A stretch of DNA of 38,898 nucleotides from JBBRXJ01 sp038248505 (GTDB taxonomy: Bacteria > Bacteroidota > Bacteroidia > Bacteroidales > JBBRXJ01): the NCBI GenBank assembly GCA_038248505.1, contig JBBRXJ010000027.1, forward strand, positions 1 to 38,898. The letters run 5' to 3'. Shown piece by piece: positions 9,125-19,500 of the stretch (the stretch's first letter is position 1; the number at the start of each line of letters is the position of its first letter). The notes below the pieces were generated by a model. That model was not told the origin of the DNA. It was given only the letters and a program-made list of their open reading frames with translations, and did no database searches. The position numbers were made by a program, and so were the translations under genes.

Positions 9125-11080
9125 ATGAAGTACATTGTATTTTTATTTCTGATATCAATATCATCCATCGCATTTAGCCAGAACATTGAAATGCTAACAA
9201 AATGGGATACAACAGAGGGCAATAACATCGTTTATATTAAGTGGTTTTATTCAGAAATTTTATTTGATGAAACACTTGATATTTATAGAGAAGATAATAA
9301 TAATGGAGTTTGGAATAAGATTAATTCTCATCCTGTTTTTAAAGGAGCTATAGTACCAAGCACCCTCCAATTTAAAAATGACCCTCAGCTTAATAATTTC
9401 ATAGACGCCATACAGTCCTTAGCAGACAAAAAACCGGAAGGCGTTTTTAAACTACTCCTTCTCTCAAAAGCCATTCTAAGTGATGCATTTGCTAATTATA
9501 TCGGCATTCAATTTATTGATACAACAATAACAATTAATAGCACATACAGATATAAATTAGTTACATCAAAATCAAATACCACTATAGCTTTGAGTACAAA
9601 AACAAATAAAGACAGCTTAACAAAAAATAACATAGCACAAAATCCGCATTGTAAAGCCGCAAATAAAAAAGTAATGATACGATGGACTCCTAATGAAAAG
9701 AAAATATTTGCTGTAAATATTTATAGGAGTAACGACTCAACAAAAGCATTTATTCGATGCAACAAAACACCAGTACTCGTTAACAAAGTAAAAAATTCAA
9801 AAGGAGAGATGAACTATCCTGAATATTTCTTCACCGATGATAGCCTTGAAAATAATACCACATACTACTACAAACTAAAAGCCATTGATTACTTTGGTAA
9901 AGAAAGTAGATTCTCTGATATGATTCAAGCAAGCCCTGACGATCCAACACTTCCTCCTGCACCATTTAATGTAACAGCAAGTCAAAAATCAGGAAAGGTA
10001 TATATGAGCTGGGCTATAGATAGCAACAAAACACTTGAGTCACTTGATATAATAAACTACCATGAGAGAGATAGCACGAGAAAATACAAAGCAAGTCTGC
10101 ATAGTAATAAAAGAAACTTTATTGACAGCACAGCTGAAGTTGGATTAAACTACTATTATATTGAAGCGAAATACACACGAAACAAAAAAAGCAAATCGCC
10201 TGTAATAGCAGTTATTATACCCGATACAAAAGCGCCATCAAAACCTCACCTTATTAAAATTACCGCCGATAGTGGTATAATACATCTGATGTGGAATAAA
10301 GCAAAAGAGAGTGATTTAGAAGGTTATAGACTATACCGAGGTTCTTTTAATAAAGACACATCAAAGCTCACATTAGTAAATGCAGATCCTATTAAAGATA
10401 CATTATTTTCCGACTATTTACCAAAACAAGCGCGCAATCGCTTTTATTATCGCATTGCAGCAATTGACACATCATGGAATATAAGTGAATTATCAGATGC
10501 AGCAACTATACGAATGCCTGATGTAATAGCACCACCAACTCCCAGTATTATAAATATAATTAGTATTGATAGCTCCATTAATATACAATGGATACAACCA
10601 CCCGTTGATGATTTAGCCTCATATAATATATACCACAAAATGAGTAATGATAGCCATGATGCTAAAATATTTTTGACCATAGCAAATAAGGAAAAAACAA
10701 ATAATTATACAATACCTTGCATACCTGGTTCAAACATATATTATATACAAGCTATTGACAGTGCCAATAATAAATCAAGCCTATCAGAAGGTTTTACGAT
10801 CAATATTTCAGAAAGAAAAACAAACAAAACGATTGAAGGAATTATAATTAAACAAAGCAATAAAAAAATTTGTATTGAATGGAAAAAACCAGAAATAAAA
10901 GATTGTAATTTCCAAATCCTCATAAGCAACGATAACAAACCATTTCATGTATTGGCAGCAAGTATTAAACAAAACTCAGCTTCCATAGCGGCTAAAGAAA
11001 TAAGACTCCCTGTCGAAATAAAAATTTTATGTATTGGAAAAATGAATGAGAAGGCTATCGGATTAATTGAGATTAAGTAA
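9125..11080 (+). CDS. Secreted multi-fibronectin type III protein of the TANFOR locus
   Basis: The 651-residue product has a signal peptide ending F-S-Q (residues 1-19). Four or five fibronectin type III-like modules follow, at about 165-275, 280-365, 370-465, 470-560 and 565-650. They are marked by repeats of proline-rich starts (P-P-A-P-F-N-V, A-P-S-K-P-H, A-P-P-T-P-S), Y-x-I/L-Y strands and Y-Y-Y-x-I/L-x-A-I/K-D endings. The first 150 residues look like a diverged, interrupted module (N-I-V-Y-I-K-W, L-D-I-Y-R-E). It carries no T9SS sorting domain, catalytic motif or transmembrane segment. It sits 78 bp behind the TANFOR gene and probably belongs to the same transcript and complex. Confidence 0.75.
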   Translation: MKYIVFLFLISISSIAFSQNIEMLTKWDTTEGNNIVYIKWFYSEILFDETLDIYREDNNNGVWNKINSHPVFKGAIVPSTLQFKNDPQLNNFIDAIQSLADKKPEGVFKLLLLSKAILSDAFANYIGIQFIDTTITINSTYRYKLVTSKSNTTIALSTKTNKDSLTKNNIAQNPHCKAANKKVMIRWTPNEKKIFAVNIYRSNDSTKAFIRCNKTPVLVNKVKNSKGEMNYPEYFFTDDSLENNTTYYYKLKAIDYFGKESRFSDMIQASPDDPTLPPAPFNVTASQKSGKVYMSWAIDSNKTLESLDIINYHERDSTRKYKASLHSNKRNFIDSTAEVGLNYYYIEAKYTRNKKSKSPVIAVIIPDTKAPSKPHLIKITADSGIIHLMWNKAKESDLEGYRLYRGSFNKDTSKLTLVNADPIKDTLFSDYLPKQARNRFYYRIAAIDTSWNISELSDAATIRMPDVIAPPTPSIINIISIDSSINIQWIQPPVDDLASYNIYHKMSNDSHDAKIFLTIANKEKTNNYTIPCIPGSNIYYIQAIDSANNKSSLSEGFTINISERKTNKTIEGIIIKQSNKKICIEWKKPEIKDCNFQILISNDNKPFHVLAASIKQNSASIAAKEIRLPVEIKILCIGKMNEKAIGLIEIK

Positions 11081-11100
11081 AACCAAAATAAGATTGGTTT
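11080..11100 (+). terminator. Short hairpin after the Fn3 gene
   Basis: AAACCA and TGGTTT flank a short loop immediately after the stop codon of the 9125-11080 gene. The stem is AT-rich and there is no long U-run after it, so it is a weak terminator at best. Confidence 0.25.
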
Positions 11101-11233
11101 CACATGCCGCATTGGCTTTGCTTGATATTTAATTAATTTTATAGAAAATCAGTTAAAATAACAAATGATATACTAATGCCTACAAATTTAAATATATTTG
11201 AGGGTTTCCAAAAATCAAATCGAATCTCACATT

Positions 11234-11644
11234 ATGAAACTAAAACTTGAAACAGCTACTAAATCGGCCAATGCTGTAATTACCAAACTCAAAAACAATA
11301 ATAAAGATGCAGTTATAGCAATATGTGATGCCCAAGGTGAACTCATTTTATTAATGAAAACAGATAATGCACCATACTCCTCAATACAAATTGCCATAAA
11401 TAAAGCATATACCGCAGCAAGAACCCGTGTAGATTCGATTGAAATAGGGAATAAAATTCGCAATAAAGAACGTGGGCTTGATATTCAATATTGGGGCGAT
11501 TCAAAAATAACAGGCTTTGGTGGTGGCCTCGTAATAAATTATCAATCAGATATATTAGGCGGAATTGGCCTGAGTGGTTTAATTGAAACGGAAGATATGG
11601 AATACGCCACAATTGGTCTAAATACAATACTAAACGACCTATAA
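11234..11644 (+). CDS. HbpS/GlcG-like (DUF336) small protein
   Basis: With the ATG at 11234 the product has 136 residues and starts M-K-L-K-L-E-T-A. An in-frame TTG at 11198 would add 12 residues, but the ATG gives the normal family start and length. The sequence follows the GlcG/HbpS fold: A-V-I-A-I-C-D-A-Q-G-E-L, then A-P-Y-S-S-I-Q-I-A-I-N-K-A-Y-T-A-A, then F-G-G-G-L-V-I and I-G-G-I-G-L-S-G-L. Streptomyces HbpS binds haem and works with a sensor kinase; most family members have no known role. It is cytoplasmic here. Its 150-bp distance from the TANFOR trio makes shared function doubtful. Confidence 0.75.
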   Translation: MKLKLETATKSANAVITKLKNNNKDAVIAICDAQGELILLMKTDNAPYSSIQIAINKAYTAARTRVDSIEIGNKIRNKERGLDIQYWGDSKITGFGGGLVINYQSDILGGIGLSGLIETEDMEYATIGLNTILNDL

Positions 11645-11790
11645 TTGCAAAGTAACCGTGGCGGCATGCTTAGCTGCCTATACTTAAATACCTTAAATAA
11701 CAGTTGCCCGTTTGTGGGCGATTTCCTATCAAGTTAAACAAAAGTCGTAGCGAGCTACAACACTTTAACACATACTATACAGGCAATTTT

Positions 11791-12093
11791 TTATACCACG
11801 TGTCGTGTTGCGTTTTTCATTATTCTAATTAAAATATCTTTTTTACTTTCTTGCTCTTCCTCAATGTCAAAATCATCCTGCAATCCAAGCCAGAATTTTG
11901 CTGTTGTTCCAAAATAGGATGCCAATCTGAGCGCCGTATCAGCAGTAATTCTTCTTTTACCTTTAATAATTTGAGAAATTCGTGTTTGAGGAATATCTGT
12001 GTCTTTAGATAATCTGTATGCTGTTATCTCTAGAGGATGTAGAAACTCCTCTAATAAAATCTCGCCCGGGTGAATATTTGCTAATCTGTTCAT
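11791..12093 (-). CDS. higA: HigA-family antitoxin (XRE helix-turn-helix)
   Basis: With the ATG at 12093 the product has 100 residues (M-N-R-L-A-N-I-H-P-G-E-I-L-L-E-E-F-L). This start has GGAGG a few bases upstream. A TTG five codons earlier would sit on top of that ribosome binding site. The H-P-G-E-x-L start, the helix-turn-helix near residues 22-60 (Y-R-L-S-K-D-T-D-I-P-Q-T-R-I-S-Q-I-I) and the F-W-L-x-L-Q segment are typical of HigA/VapI antitoxins. These bind and neutralise HigB and repress their own promoter. The toxin gene lies upstream and ends 18 bp before this start, the toxin-first order that defines higBA. Confidence 0.9.
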   Translation of the reverse strand: MNRLANIHPGEILLEEFLHPLEITAYRLSKDTDIPQTRISQIIKGKRRITADTALRLASYFGTTAKFWLGLQDDFDIEEEQESKKDILIRIMKNATRHVV

Positions 12094-12111
12094 TTTTAAA
12101 TCCTCCAATTT

Positions 12112-12387
12112 TTAAAGACAATCTCTTATCTCTACATCATGTGCATTATTGTCAATCCACTGAAGTACAATTCTCCATTGATCATTAATCCTGATACTGT
12201 AAAAATCTGAACCTTGCAACTTTTCAAGTCGGTTCGATGGAGGAATTCTCAAATCTGACCAATTTTGTGAATTATTAATCATTCTTAATTTTCTCCGTCC
12301 AATATGTTGGATTTCAATCGCTATCTTTTTTACACGTTCGCCATCCCAAATCTTTTCTGTATCCTTTGAAGCAAATGAAACAATCAT
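12112..12387 (-). CDS. higB: HigB-family toxin (RelE-like mRNA interferase)
   Basis: The 91-residue product belongs to the HigB / plasmid-maintenance killer family of RelE-fold ribosome-dependent ribonucleases. Recognisable landmarks are I-V-S-F-A-S-K-D-T-E-K-I-W, the I-G-R-R-K-L-R-M segment, and the C-terminal Y-S-I-R-I-N-D-Q-W-R-I-V-L-Q-W. This last segment is the conserved beta-strand pair, whose arginine contributes to catalysis in relatives. It is full length for the family. The ATG at 12387 has an AAGG about 7 bp upstream. It is transcribed ahead of higA from the promoter at 12412-12443. Confidence 0.9.
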   Translation of the reverse strand: MIVSFASKDTEKIWDGERVKKIAIEIQHIGRRKLRMINNSQNWSDLRIPPSNRLEKLQGSDFYSIRINDQWRIVLQWIDNNAHDVEIRDCL

Positions 12388-12411
12388 ATCACCTTTTTAC
12401 ACTACTAACGT

Positions 12412-12443
12412 CAAAGATAACTATTTTGTTTGCCATTAACAAA
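12412..12443 (-). promoter_or_regulatory. Bacteroidota-type promoter of higBA
   Basis: On the minus strand a TTTG (12440-12443), a 20-bp spacer and TATCTTTG (12412-12419) match the -33/-7 consensus of Bacteroidota primary sigma factor promoters exactly. The -7 box is 24 bp from the higB ATG. HigA autorepression is expected over this region; I see no strong palindrome to name as its operator. Confidence 0.7.
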
Positions 12444-12574
12444 ATTATTGACTGGGAGTTCATCAAAATGCACCACAAATTTAAACAAGTATGCAATCTT
12501 TTATTCAATTTTAAAGTATTGATAAATTTATTGGCATATCTTTATATTAGCAATTTGGCCACAATAACAAGCTG

Positions 12575-15500
12575 ATGAAAGATCAATTAAACAAACATTA
12601 TTCAGAATCTGACGAGCTAGCTAAAATTGAGATTGGCGACCTTTTCAGTATTCAAGAACTGCAAAAGCTTCAAGACTTATTTTCAGATGCGGTTGGCATC
12701 TCATCAATAATAACCTATCCCGATGGCATTCCATTAACCCAGCCCAGTAACTTCTGCCGTTTATGCAAAGACATTATTCGGAAAACAGATAAAGGGCTTT
12801 CCAACTGCTTTAAGTCAGACGCTTTACTTGGTCGGCAAAACCAAGATGGCCCATTAGTTCAAACATGCCTTAGCGGTGGCCTATGGGATGCTGGAGTAAG
12901 CATTACAGTGGGCGGTAAACATATTGCTAATTGGCTTACCGGACAAGTACGCAACGAATTGATTAACGAAGAGAAGATATTGCAATATGCTCATGAAATT
13001 GGTGCTGATAAAGACGAATTCATGAAAGCGCTACATGAAGTGCCTACCATGTCGAGCGAGCAGTTTAATAAAGTTGCAAAAATGCTATTTGCATTTGCAA
13101 ATGAACTTTCAGAAAAGGCCTTTAGCAATTGGCAACTTAAGACACATAATTCCGAACTACAGAAAGCTACAGAAATGCTTAAAGCGAGTGAGGAACGATT
13201 TCAATTGTTATTTAAACAAGCTCCTCTTGGCTATCAATCATTAGATATTGATGGGAATTTTATTGAAGTAAATCAACAATGGCTAAATACACTTGGATAT
13301 ACACATGAAGAGGTAATAGGAAAATGGTTCGGGGACTTTTTACCCCCTGATTACAGAGAAGGTTTTCGAAAACGATTTCCTCTTTTTAAATCACAAGGCC
13401 ATATACACAGCGAATTTGAAATGACTCACAAGAGCGGAAAAATTTTATTCATCGCTTTTGAAGGAAAAATAGGCTTTACGCCTAATGGCGATTTCAAACA
13501 AACACATTGTATTTTACAAGATATTACGAATAACAAAGCAACAGAAGAAGCCCTTAGAGCTAGCGAAGAGCAATTTCGTGCCGTATCTGAATATTCTTTT
13601 AATTCAATTTGTATTGTTAATGAAACGGGCAAAATCATTTGGGTCAATGACGCCATGCTTGTATTAGGGGGATTCACAAAAGAACAAATATATTCCGCGG
13701 ATACATTTGCAGCATTTATTGCACCTGAGTCATTGGAATTCGTTATCTCAAATTTGATGCTTTTTGCAAAAGGCGAAGAATATATTCATTACTCCCTTTT
13801 TTACATCATACGTTCTGATGGCAAAAAACGCCTGTGCGAAAAACACATGTCGCATTTCATAAATCGAAATGGACAAAGAAACCTTATTATTAGCATGATG
13901 GATATCACCGATACAAAGCTAGCAGAGGAAGCCATAAGAGAAAGTGATGAGAAATTTAAAACACTATTTAATTCGGGTAACGACGCTATTTTTGTTCATT
14001 ATTTTGATGATAATGGGATACCCAGTAATTTCATTAATGTAAATGAAACGGCATGTAAAAGATATGAATATACAAAAGAAGAATTATTAAACATTACACC
14101 AAAACAACTTGACGATAAAGATGAATTTACAAAAAACGGAATTCCAGCAATTCAGAAATTATTAGAAAAAGGGAATGTTACATTTGAAACAATACATTAT
14201 ACAAAGACGGGAAAGAAATTCCCAGTTGAGATAAATGCCGAAGTTTTCATTTTGCAAGGCAGAAGTGCTGTATTATCTATTGCAAGAGACATTACCGAAC
14301 GTAAACTCGCTCAAGAAGCGTTATTAGAAGCAGAATGGAAATTCCATGCCCTATTTGAACAAGGTCCTATTGGAGTTGCCTATCATAAAATGATTTATGA
14401 TTCATCAGGCGAAGCAATAGATTATTTTTTTCTTGATGCAAATAAAAGTTATTTAGAATTAACAGGCGTTGATCCTCGTGGAATGAAAGTTACAGAAGCT
14501 TTTCCTGGTATCGAAAATGATCCCTTCGATTGGATTGGGACCTTCGGACATGTAGCAAAAACAGGAGAAGCAATAAGCTTTGAACAATACTTGCAAGCTA
14601 ACAAACGCTGGTACGAATGTGTCGGATATCAATATAAACCGGATCACTTTGTGGCTGCTTTTCTTGAAATTACTGACCTGAAAAGAGCTGAAAAGGCGCT
14701 TAAAAGAAATATTGCCCTCCAAAATAAAATGGTAGCCAACATAGGTGATGTTATTGTTATTATTGATAAACAAGAACAAATTTCATATAAAAGCCCCAAT
14801 ATTGAAAAGCTTTTTGGATGGAAACCTGATGATCTTATTGGTAAGAATATATGGGATAATATTCATACAGAAGATATAATAGATGCTCAACAATTTCTTG
14901 ATCTCATTGCAAGCGAGGCAAATGCATCGGGAACAACAAAATGCCGATATAAATGCAAAGATGGTAACTATAAATGGATTGAAATTACCTTGGTTAATCT
15001 TTTTCATGAACCCAATATTCATGGTCTTTTAGGTAATTATCATGATATTAGTCAACGAAAAATAGAAGAACAGGAACTTATTAATGCAAAAGAAAAAGCA
15101 GAAGAGAGCGACCGATTAAAATCAGCCTTTTTAGCCAATATGAGCCACGAAATTCGCACTCCAATGAATGGCATTTTAGGCTTTACCGAACTACTTAAAA
15201 AGCCGAATCTAGCCGGCGATAAACAACAAGAATACATTCATGTTATTGAAAAGAGTGGGGCCCGTATGCTCAATATTATTAACGATATTATTAGCATTTC
15301 TAAAATAGAATCGGGATTAATAGATCTTAGTATTTCAGATATAAATATCAGTGATATAATCAACTATGTTTATAAATTTTTTAAGCCTGAATGTGATCAA
15401 AAGGGAATACGTTTTCTCATCACAAATACAATATCTCACGATACGATCATTAAAACCGATAAAGAAAAACTTACCGCCGTTCTTACCAACTTAGTTAAAA

Positions 15501-16216
15501 ATGCAATTAAGTTTACACATACTGGATCTATCTCCATTAATTGTTTTAAAATTGATGGTCATATTGAATTTCAAGTTGAAGATACTGGCAAAGGAATTGC
15601 AAAAGAATATCATTCAATTATTTTTGATCGTTTTAGGCAAGCTAGTGAATCACTAACCCGCGATTACGAAGGAGCTGGCTTGGGATTAGCAATCTCAAAA
15701 GCATATCTTGAGTTACTGGGTGGTACTATTTGGCTTGATAGTGAAGAAGAAAAAGGCACTAGCTTTTACTTTACCATCCCATACAATTCGGGCAAACAGA
15801 AAGAGGAAGTCATAAAAGAGAAACTGATACACGTATCAAACTTTGTACCCGCAAAAAAATTAAAAATCCTTATTGCAGAAGACGATGAAACATCAAAAAT
15901 ACTTGTTACTGAAATGATAGAAGCGTATTCAAGCAAAATCATTCATGTAAGCAATGGTTTAGACGCGGTAAAAGCCTGTCAAAACAATTCTGATTTTGAT
16001 CTTATTTTGATGGATATAAAAATGCCATTAATGAACGGATATGATGCTATTGAAACAATAAGACGATTCAATAAAAAAGTTATTATAATTGCCCAAACTG
16101 CATTTGCCATGACAGGTGACAGAGAAAAAGCCATGGCAACTGGATGCAACGATTATCTTTCAAAGCCCATTAATTACGATACTTTATCTAAATTAATCAG
16201 TAAATATTTTAATTAG
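12575..16216 (+). CDS. PocR-domain, multi-PAS hybrid histidine kinase with receiver
   Basis: The 1213-residue product has no signal peptide or transmembrane helix, so it is a soluble sensor. Residues about 20-190 form a PocR sensory domain, including its cysteine set (Cys61, Cys64, Cys78, Cys98). Then come about five PAS domains (roughly 203-325, 328-448, 455-578, 582-705 and 707-832). The HisKA motif S-H-E-I-R-T-P-M-N has phospho-acceptor His858. A HATPase domain (about 960-1075, with D-T-G-K-G-I-A and G-A-G-L-G-L-A-I) and a C-terminal receiver (about 1095-1213, phospho-acceptor Asp1147, Lys in L-S-K-P-I) follow. PocR domains are thought to bind small hydrocarbon-derived ligands. There is no linked response regulator or Hpt protein, so the output is elsewhere. 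An upstream 69-residue open frame that ends at this start is not convincing. Confidence 0.9.
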   Translation: MKDQLNKHYSESDELAKIEIGDLFSIQELQKLQDLFSDAVGISSIITYPDGIPLTQPSNFCRLCKDIIRKTDKGLSNCFKSDALLGRQNQDGPLVQTCLSGGLWDAGVSITVGGKHIANWLTGQVRNELINEEKILQYAHEIGADKDEFMKALHEVPTMSSEQFNKVAKMLFAFANELSEKAFSNWQLKTHNSELQKATEMLKASEERFQLLFKQAPLGYQSLDIDGNFIEVNQQWLNTLGYTHEEVIGKWFGDFLPPDYREGFRKRFPLFKSQGHIHSEFEMTHKSGKILFIAFEGKIGFTPNGDFKQTHCILQDITNNKATEEALRASEEQFRAVSEYSFNSICIVNETGKIIWVNDAMLVLGGFTKEQIYSADTFAAFIAPESLEFVISNLMLFAKGEEYIHYSLFYIIRSDGKKRLCEKHMSHFINRNGQRNLIISMMDITDTKLAEEAIRESDEKFKTLFNSGNDAIFVHYFDDNGIPSNFINVNETACKRYEYTKEELLNITPKQLDDKDEFTKNGIPAIQKLLEKGNVTFETIHYTKTGKKFPVEINAEVFILQGRSAVLSIARDITERKLAQEALLEAEWKFHALFEQGPIGVAYHKMIYDSSGEAIDYFFLDANKSYLELTGVDPRGMKVTEAFPGIENDPFDWIGTFGHVAKTGEAISFEQYLQANKRWYECVGYQYKPDHFVAAFLEITDLKRAEKALKRNIALQNKMVANIGDVIVIIDKQEQISYKSPNIEKLFGWKPDDLIGKNIWDNIHTEDIIDAQQFLDLIASEANASGTTKCRYKCKDGNYKWIEITLVNLFHEPNIHGLLGNYHDISQRKIEEQELINAKEKAEESDRLKSAFLANMSHEIRTPMNGILGFTELLKKPNLAGDKQQEYIHVIEKSGARMLNIINDIISISKIESGLIDLSISDINISDIINYVYKFFKPECDQKGIRFLITNTISHDTIIKTDKEKLTAVLTNLVKNAIKFTHTGSISINCFKIDGHIEFQVEDTGKGIAKEYHSIIFDRFRQASESLTRDYEGAGLGLAISKAYLELLGGTIWLDSEEEKGTSFYFTIPYNSGKQKEEVIKEKLIHVSNFVPAKKLKILIAEDDETSKILVTEMIEAYSSKIIHVSNGLDAVKACQNNSDFDLILMDIKMPLMNGYDAIETIRRFNKKVIIIAQTAFAMTGDREKAMATGCNDYLSKPINYDTLSKLISKYFN

Positions 16217-16380
16217 TTAAGATATTTTTCCTTTTTATTTGAATCAACAATATTGGCAAATTCTATTTTTCAATCCTAGGTATTGTATATTTATAGAAAT
16301 TATTGATGATGGAAAATACGACCACAGACTAACATTGCTTTAGCATAAACCGAAAATAAATTCTATTTCAAAATAAAATT

Positions 16381-16430
16381 GACTCTGCATAATGATACAC
16401 CAAAGACAAATTTCATACTAAAATTCCTCA
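16381..16430 (+). repeat. Dispersed intergenic repeat, copy 2
   Basis: Compared with the reverse complement of 27845-27893, about 43 of 48 positions agree, including an unbroken 23-base match that starts GACAAATTTCATAC. The similarity may continue as scattered blocks (CTCAG, CACCTGCTT) for another 20-30 bases with gaps. It lies between convergent genes. Confidence 0.7.
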
Positions 16431-16499
16431 GCCACCTGCTTTCATAAATGCATAAGTGATTTGGTTTCATTAAAAATAAGTAAATATCTAATTGATGTA

Positions 16500-16515
16500 C
16501 GATTATGCATAATCG
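16500..16515. repeat. Perfect 16-bp palindrome
   Basis: CGATTATGCATAATCG reads the same on both strands, 40 bp past the stop of the VCBS gene. It has an A-rich flank on the plus strand but no T-run in the direction that would make it a terminator. It could be a protein-binding site or a weak hairpin. Confidence 0.35.
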
Positions 16516-16555
16516 AAAATAAAAACACAAATTCAAATTACAATTAAAAATACAA

Positions 16556-19500
16556 TTAACGCTTTACTGCTTTTAATACATATTGCTTCTCTCCTACTTT
16601 CACATGAGCATAATACACACCTGGATTAATATTTTTAGCATTTATTGTTAGCGTTTGAATTGAGCTATTTACTGTAAATTTATCAGAATAAACAACGGAT
16701 CCCAAGCTGTTTAACAAAGTAACGCTTACAATTATTTCCTTAGTAATATTAAAATGCAATTTAATATTTTCACTAAATGGATTCTCAATAATACTGACCA
16801 CGCCATTATTCGAATTAATCTTATCAATAGCACTTTCTTTTAAACGATTGTCTTCCAAATTCGAAATAGACTGGCTAAATGGGCCTGAACTTGCTTTAAG
16901 CAGGTTCGCTGGATCGCAGGGTGTACCGGGCTTTTTACCTGCAACACGATAATACACCAGAGTACTTGACGGTGCATTTATATCAGGATACATTTCATTG
17001 TCGCTAGGTATCTGATCAATTGAATCGAGTGTAGTTACGGATATTCCACGATATATCACATAGCTATCAAAGCCAAATGAAGTACCATCAATACTATATT
17101 CAGACCAAATTAAATTAATGCCTTGTTGACCTAAACTTGAGGTTAACAGCATCGTTTTATGATATGGACTCATTGCCGATTCATTACCACAACTATCAAT
17201 AGTTGAGATGCGATATTTATATGATTTCGTTTCAGGTTGTGAGCCATTATCTACAAATATACTTAGGTCTGAATAAAGCAATGTGCCTATTTTATTCCAT
17301 ACCCCAGCCGACAAACCTTCACGAAAAATATTATACGATGCAATTTTTTTGCTCGTTGATTTTTCCCAAACAATCATATTTTTACCGGTGACATCGTCAA
17401 TAGTTACCATACAAATTGCTTCATCGTAGGGCTTTTTAACATCAACAGTAATGGTATCCGACACTCCTTTACAACCATTATCATCCGTTACAGCTACATG
17501 GTAATCGCCTGATGAAGTAATAACAATACTAGCTACAGAAACTCCAGTATTCCATTCATAAAGATAATAACTTCCTGCATTCTTTGTTATACTATTACCA
17601 AAACAGAATGTGGTATCACTACCCAATTTTACCGCTGGCAAAGCATTTATAATTATATCAACAGCACTTACATTACTACAGCCTTGCGCATTTGTTTCTA
17701 TAACTTTTACTTTTCCCGAAGTAGTAGTAGCCCATTTAACAAGAATCTGCGCACTATTTTGTCCGGATGTTATTGTGCCATTTGTCACAGTCCATAAATA
17801 CGAATTACCTTGAGCAGTGTAGGTTTTATAGTCAATACCCACATCTTTTTTACATACAATAGGTTTACCTGAAATGTTTGGAGTAGGCGATGGATAAACA
17901 GTTATATAACTCGCATTAGGTGCTCCAACATATCTTGCATTGGTTGATAAAATTCGCACTTTATATTTTATTCCCGACAATGCAGAAGAAGGTATCACAG
18001 CCTTCAAGCTACCTGAAGCCGTTCCAGCTTGTGCGCCAATTTGAGTTGGCACATCAAAATAGCCATAAGGGTCCGAAAGTTGTGCTACAAAAACATTATC
18101 ACTATTAACAGCTAAGCCATCCAAGTGATAAGGAATAGTAATAGTATCACCAGCGCAAAGCGAAAGATCAGATGGATTATCAGCAAATAACCCCACATTA
18201 AAGGTATCACTCAAAGAAAAAGCAGAGCCTGCAAAAGCGTGATCAATGGCTTGAACGCGCCAGGTATACGATCCCTGTGTAAGACCATGTATCGTATAAG
18301 TAGTATCTAGTTCGGCATTTCCTTTATGAACTATTTTACGGGTACCATTATTAAGAACCGACATACTATTTAAAATATATTTATCATCAACCAACGAATA
18401 CAAAGAAATATTATAAGACAAACCTTTTGCAGCACTAGCTACTTGCTCCGCATCAGTAGTGCTTTTCCATGATAAATTCACTTTATCAGTACCTACTGTA
18501 AAAGAATGTTTTAATGAAATTGGTGCAATAGGTACTGTATTTGGAGCCGCATTATTACGGAAGAATTTTGTGTTTTCCTTATAGTTATTAAGGCCTACCG
18601 TTAATGACACATCTAAATCGTTGTCGTTATCAATATCAACAAAAGCCACCGTACCACATGCGTCCATGCCCAAATTAGTAAAATAATTAAACACATCGCC
18701 CCCATCATTTCGGAATAAGCGCGTCTTTTCTACAGCGTCAAATGTCTGTCCACTAGCCGCAATATCTAAATCGCCATCGTTATCAAAATCGCCCCATACA
18801 GCCGTTCCATAAATACTATCCACAGCAGTAAAAACGCGGCTAAAATTATTTGCACCATCATTACGCATTACGTCGATATTTTTTTTACTAATCACGAGTA
18901 AATCCAAATCTTTATCGTTGTCATAATCGCCCCATGCCATAGTACCAAATATAGTACCACCAATAAGCGGAATGTTTGCTAAAGCATTTGTAAATGTTCC
19001 ATCCCCCCCATTATTATAAATTCGAATTAAAAATGGCCCTGCTGTCCAATCATCATAAACTGCTGACAAATCCAAATCGCCATCATTATCATAATCGGCA
19101 AATTGAACCATATTAAATGATTTATATTGTTCAATAGCTTTCTCTGTAAACTTATTATTCCCATCATTATGGTACAGCATTAATTTAAGATAGCCTGCCA
19201 TAGCAATATCCACACGCCCATCATTATCATAGTCGCCCCAGGTAGCATTTCCATCCGATCCAACACCAGAGATACTAAGGTTAAGATCTACAAAATTATC
19301 ACCTCCATCATTCCGATACACCTTTACAATAGGTTGAAAATTAGGGTAGGTAAACTTGGTATTCCCGTACACTAATAAATCAAGATCGTTATCATTATCA
19401 TAATCGGCCCATTCACTACCTCCCTGATAAACGCCTTTTATGGATGTATTCACCTGAGAAAATACATCGTCACCATCATTGCGATATAGTAGAGAATAAG

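Larger units (their letters stand above)
16217..16555. other. Convergent intergenic region holding a dispersed repeat and a palindrome
   Basis: About 340 bp between the convergent kinase and VCBS genes. It contains no gene. It holds the second copy of the dispersed repeat (16381-16430) and a perfect 16-bp palindrome (16500-16515). No classical terminator with a GC stem and T-run is visible for either gene. Confidence 0.5.

Noticed and set aside
11700..11722. GCCC/GGGC hairpin after the HbpS-like gene as a terminator
   Set aside because: The stem is only four pairs, it lies about 60 bp past the stop, and no T-run follows.
12366..12575. Plus-strand 69-codon open frame ending exactly at the start of the PocR kinase
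   Set aside because: It begins inside higB on the other strand and has biased AT-rich composition without a recognisable domain or ribosome binding site. The TGATGA overlap with the kinase start is likely chance.
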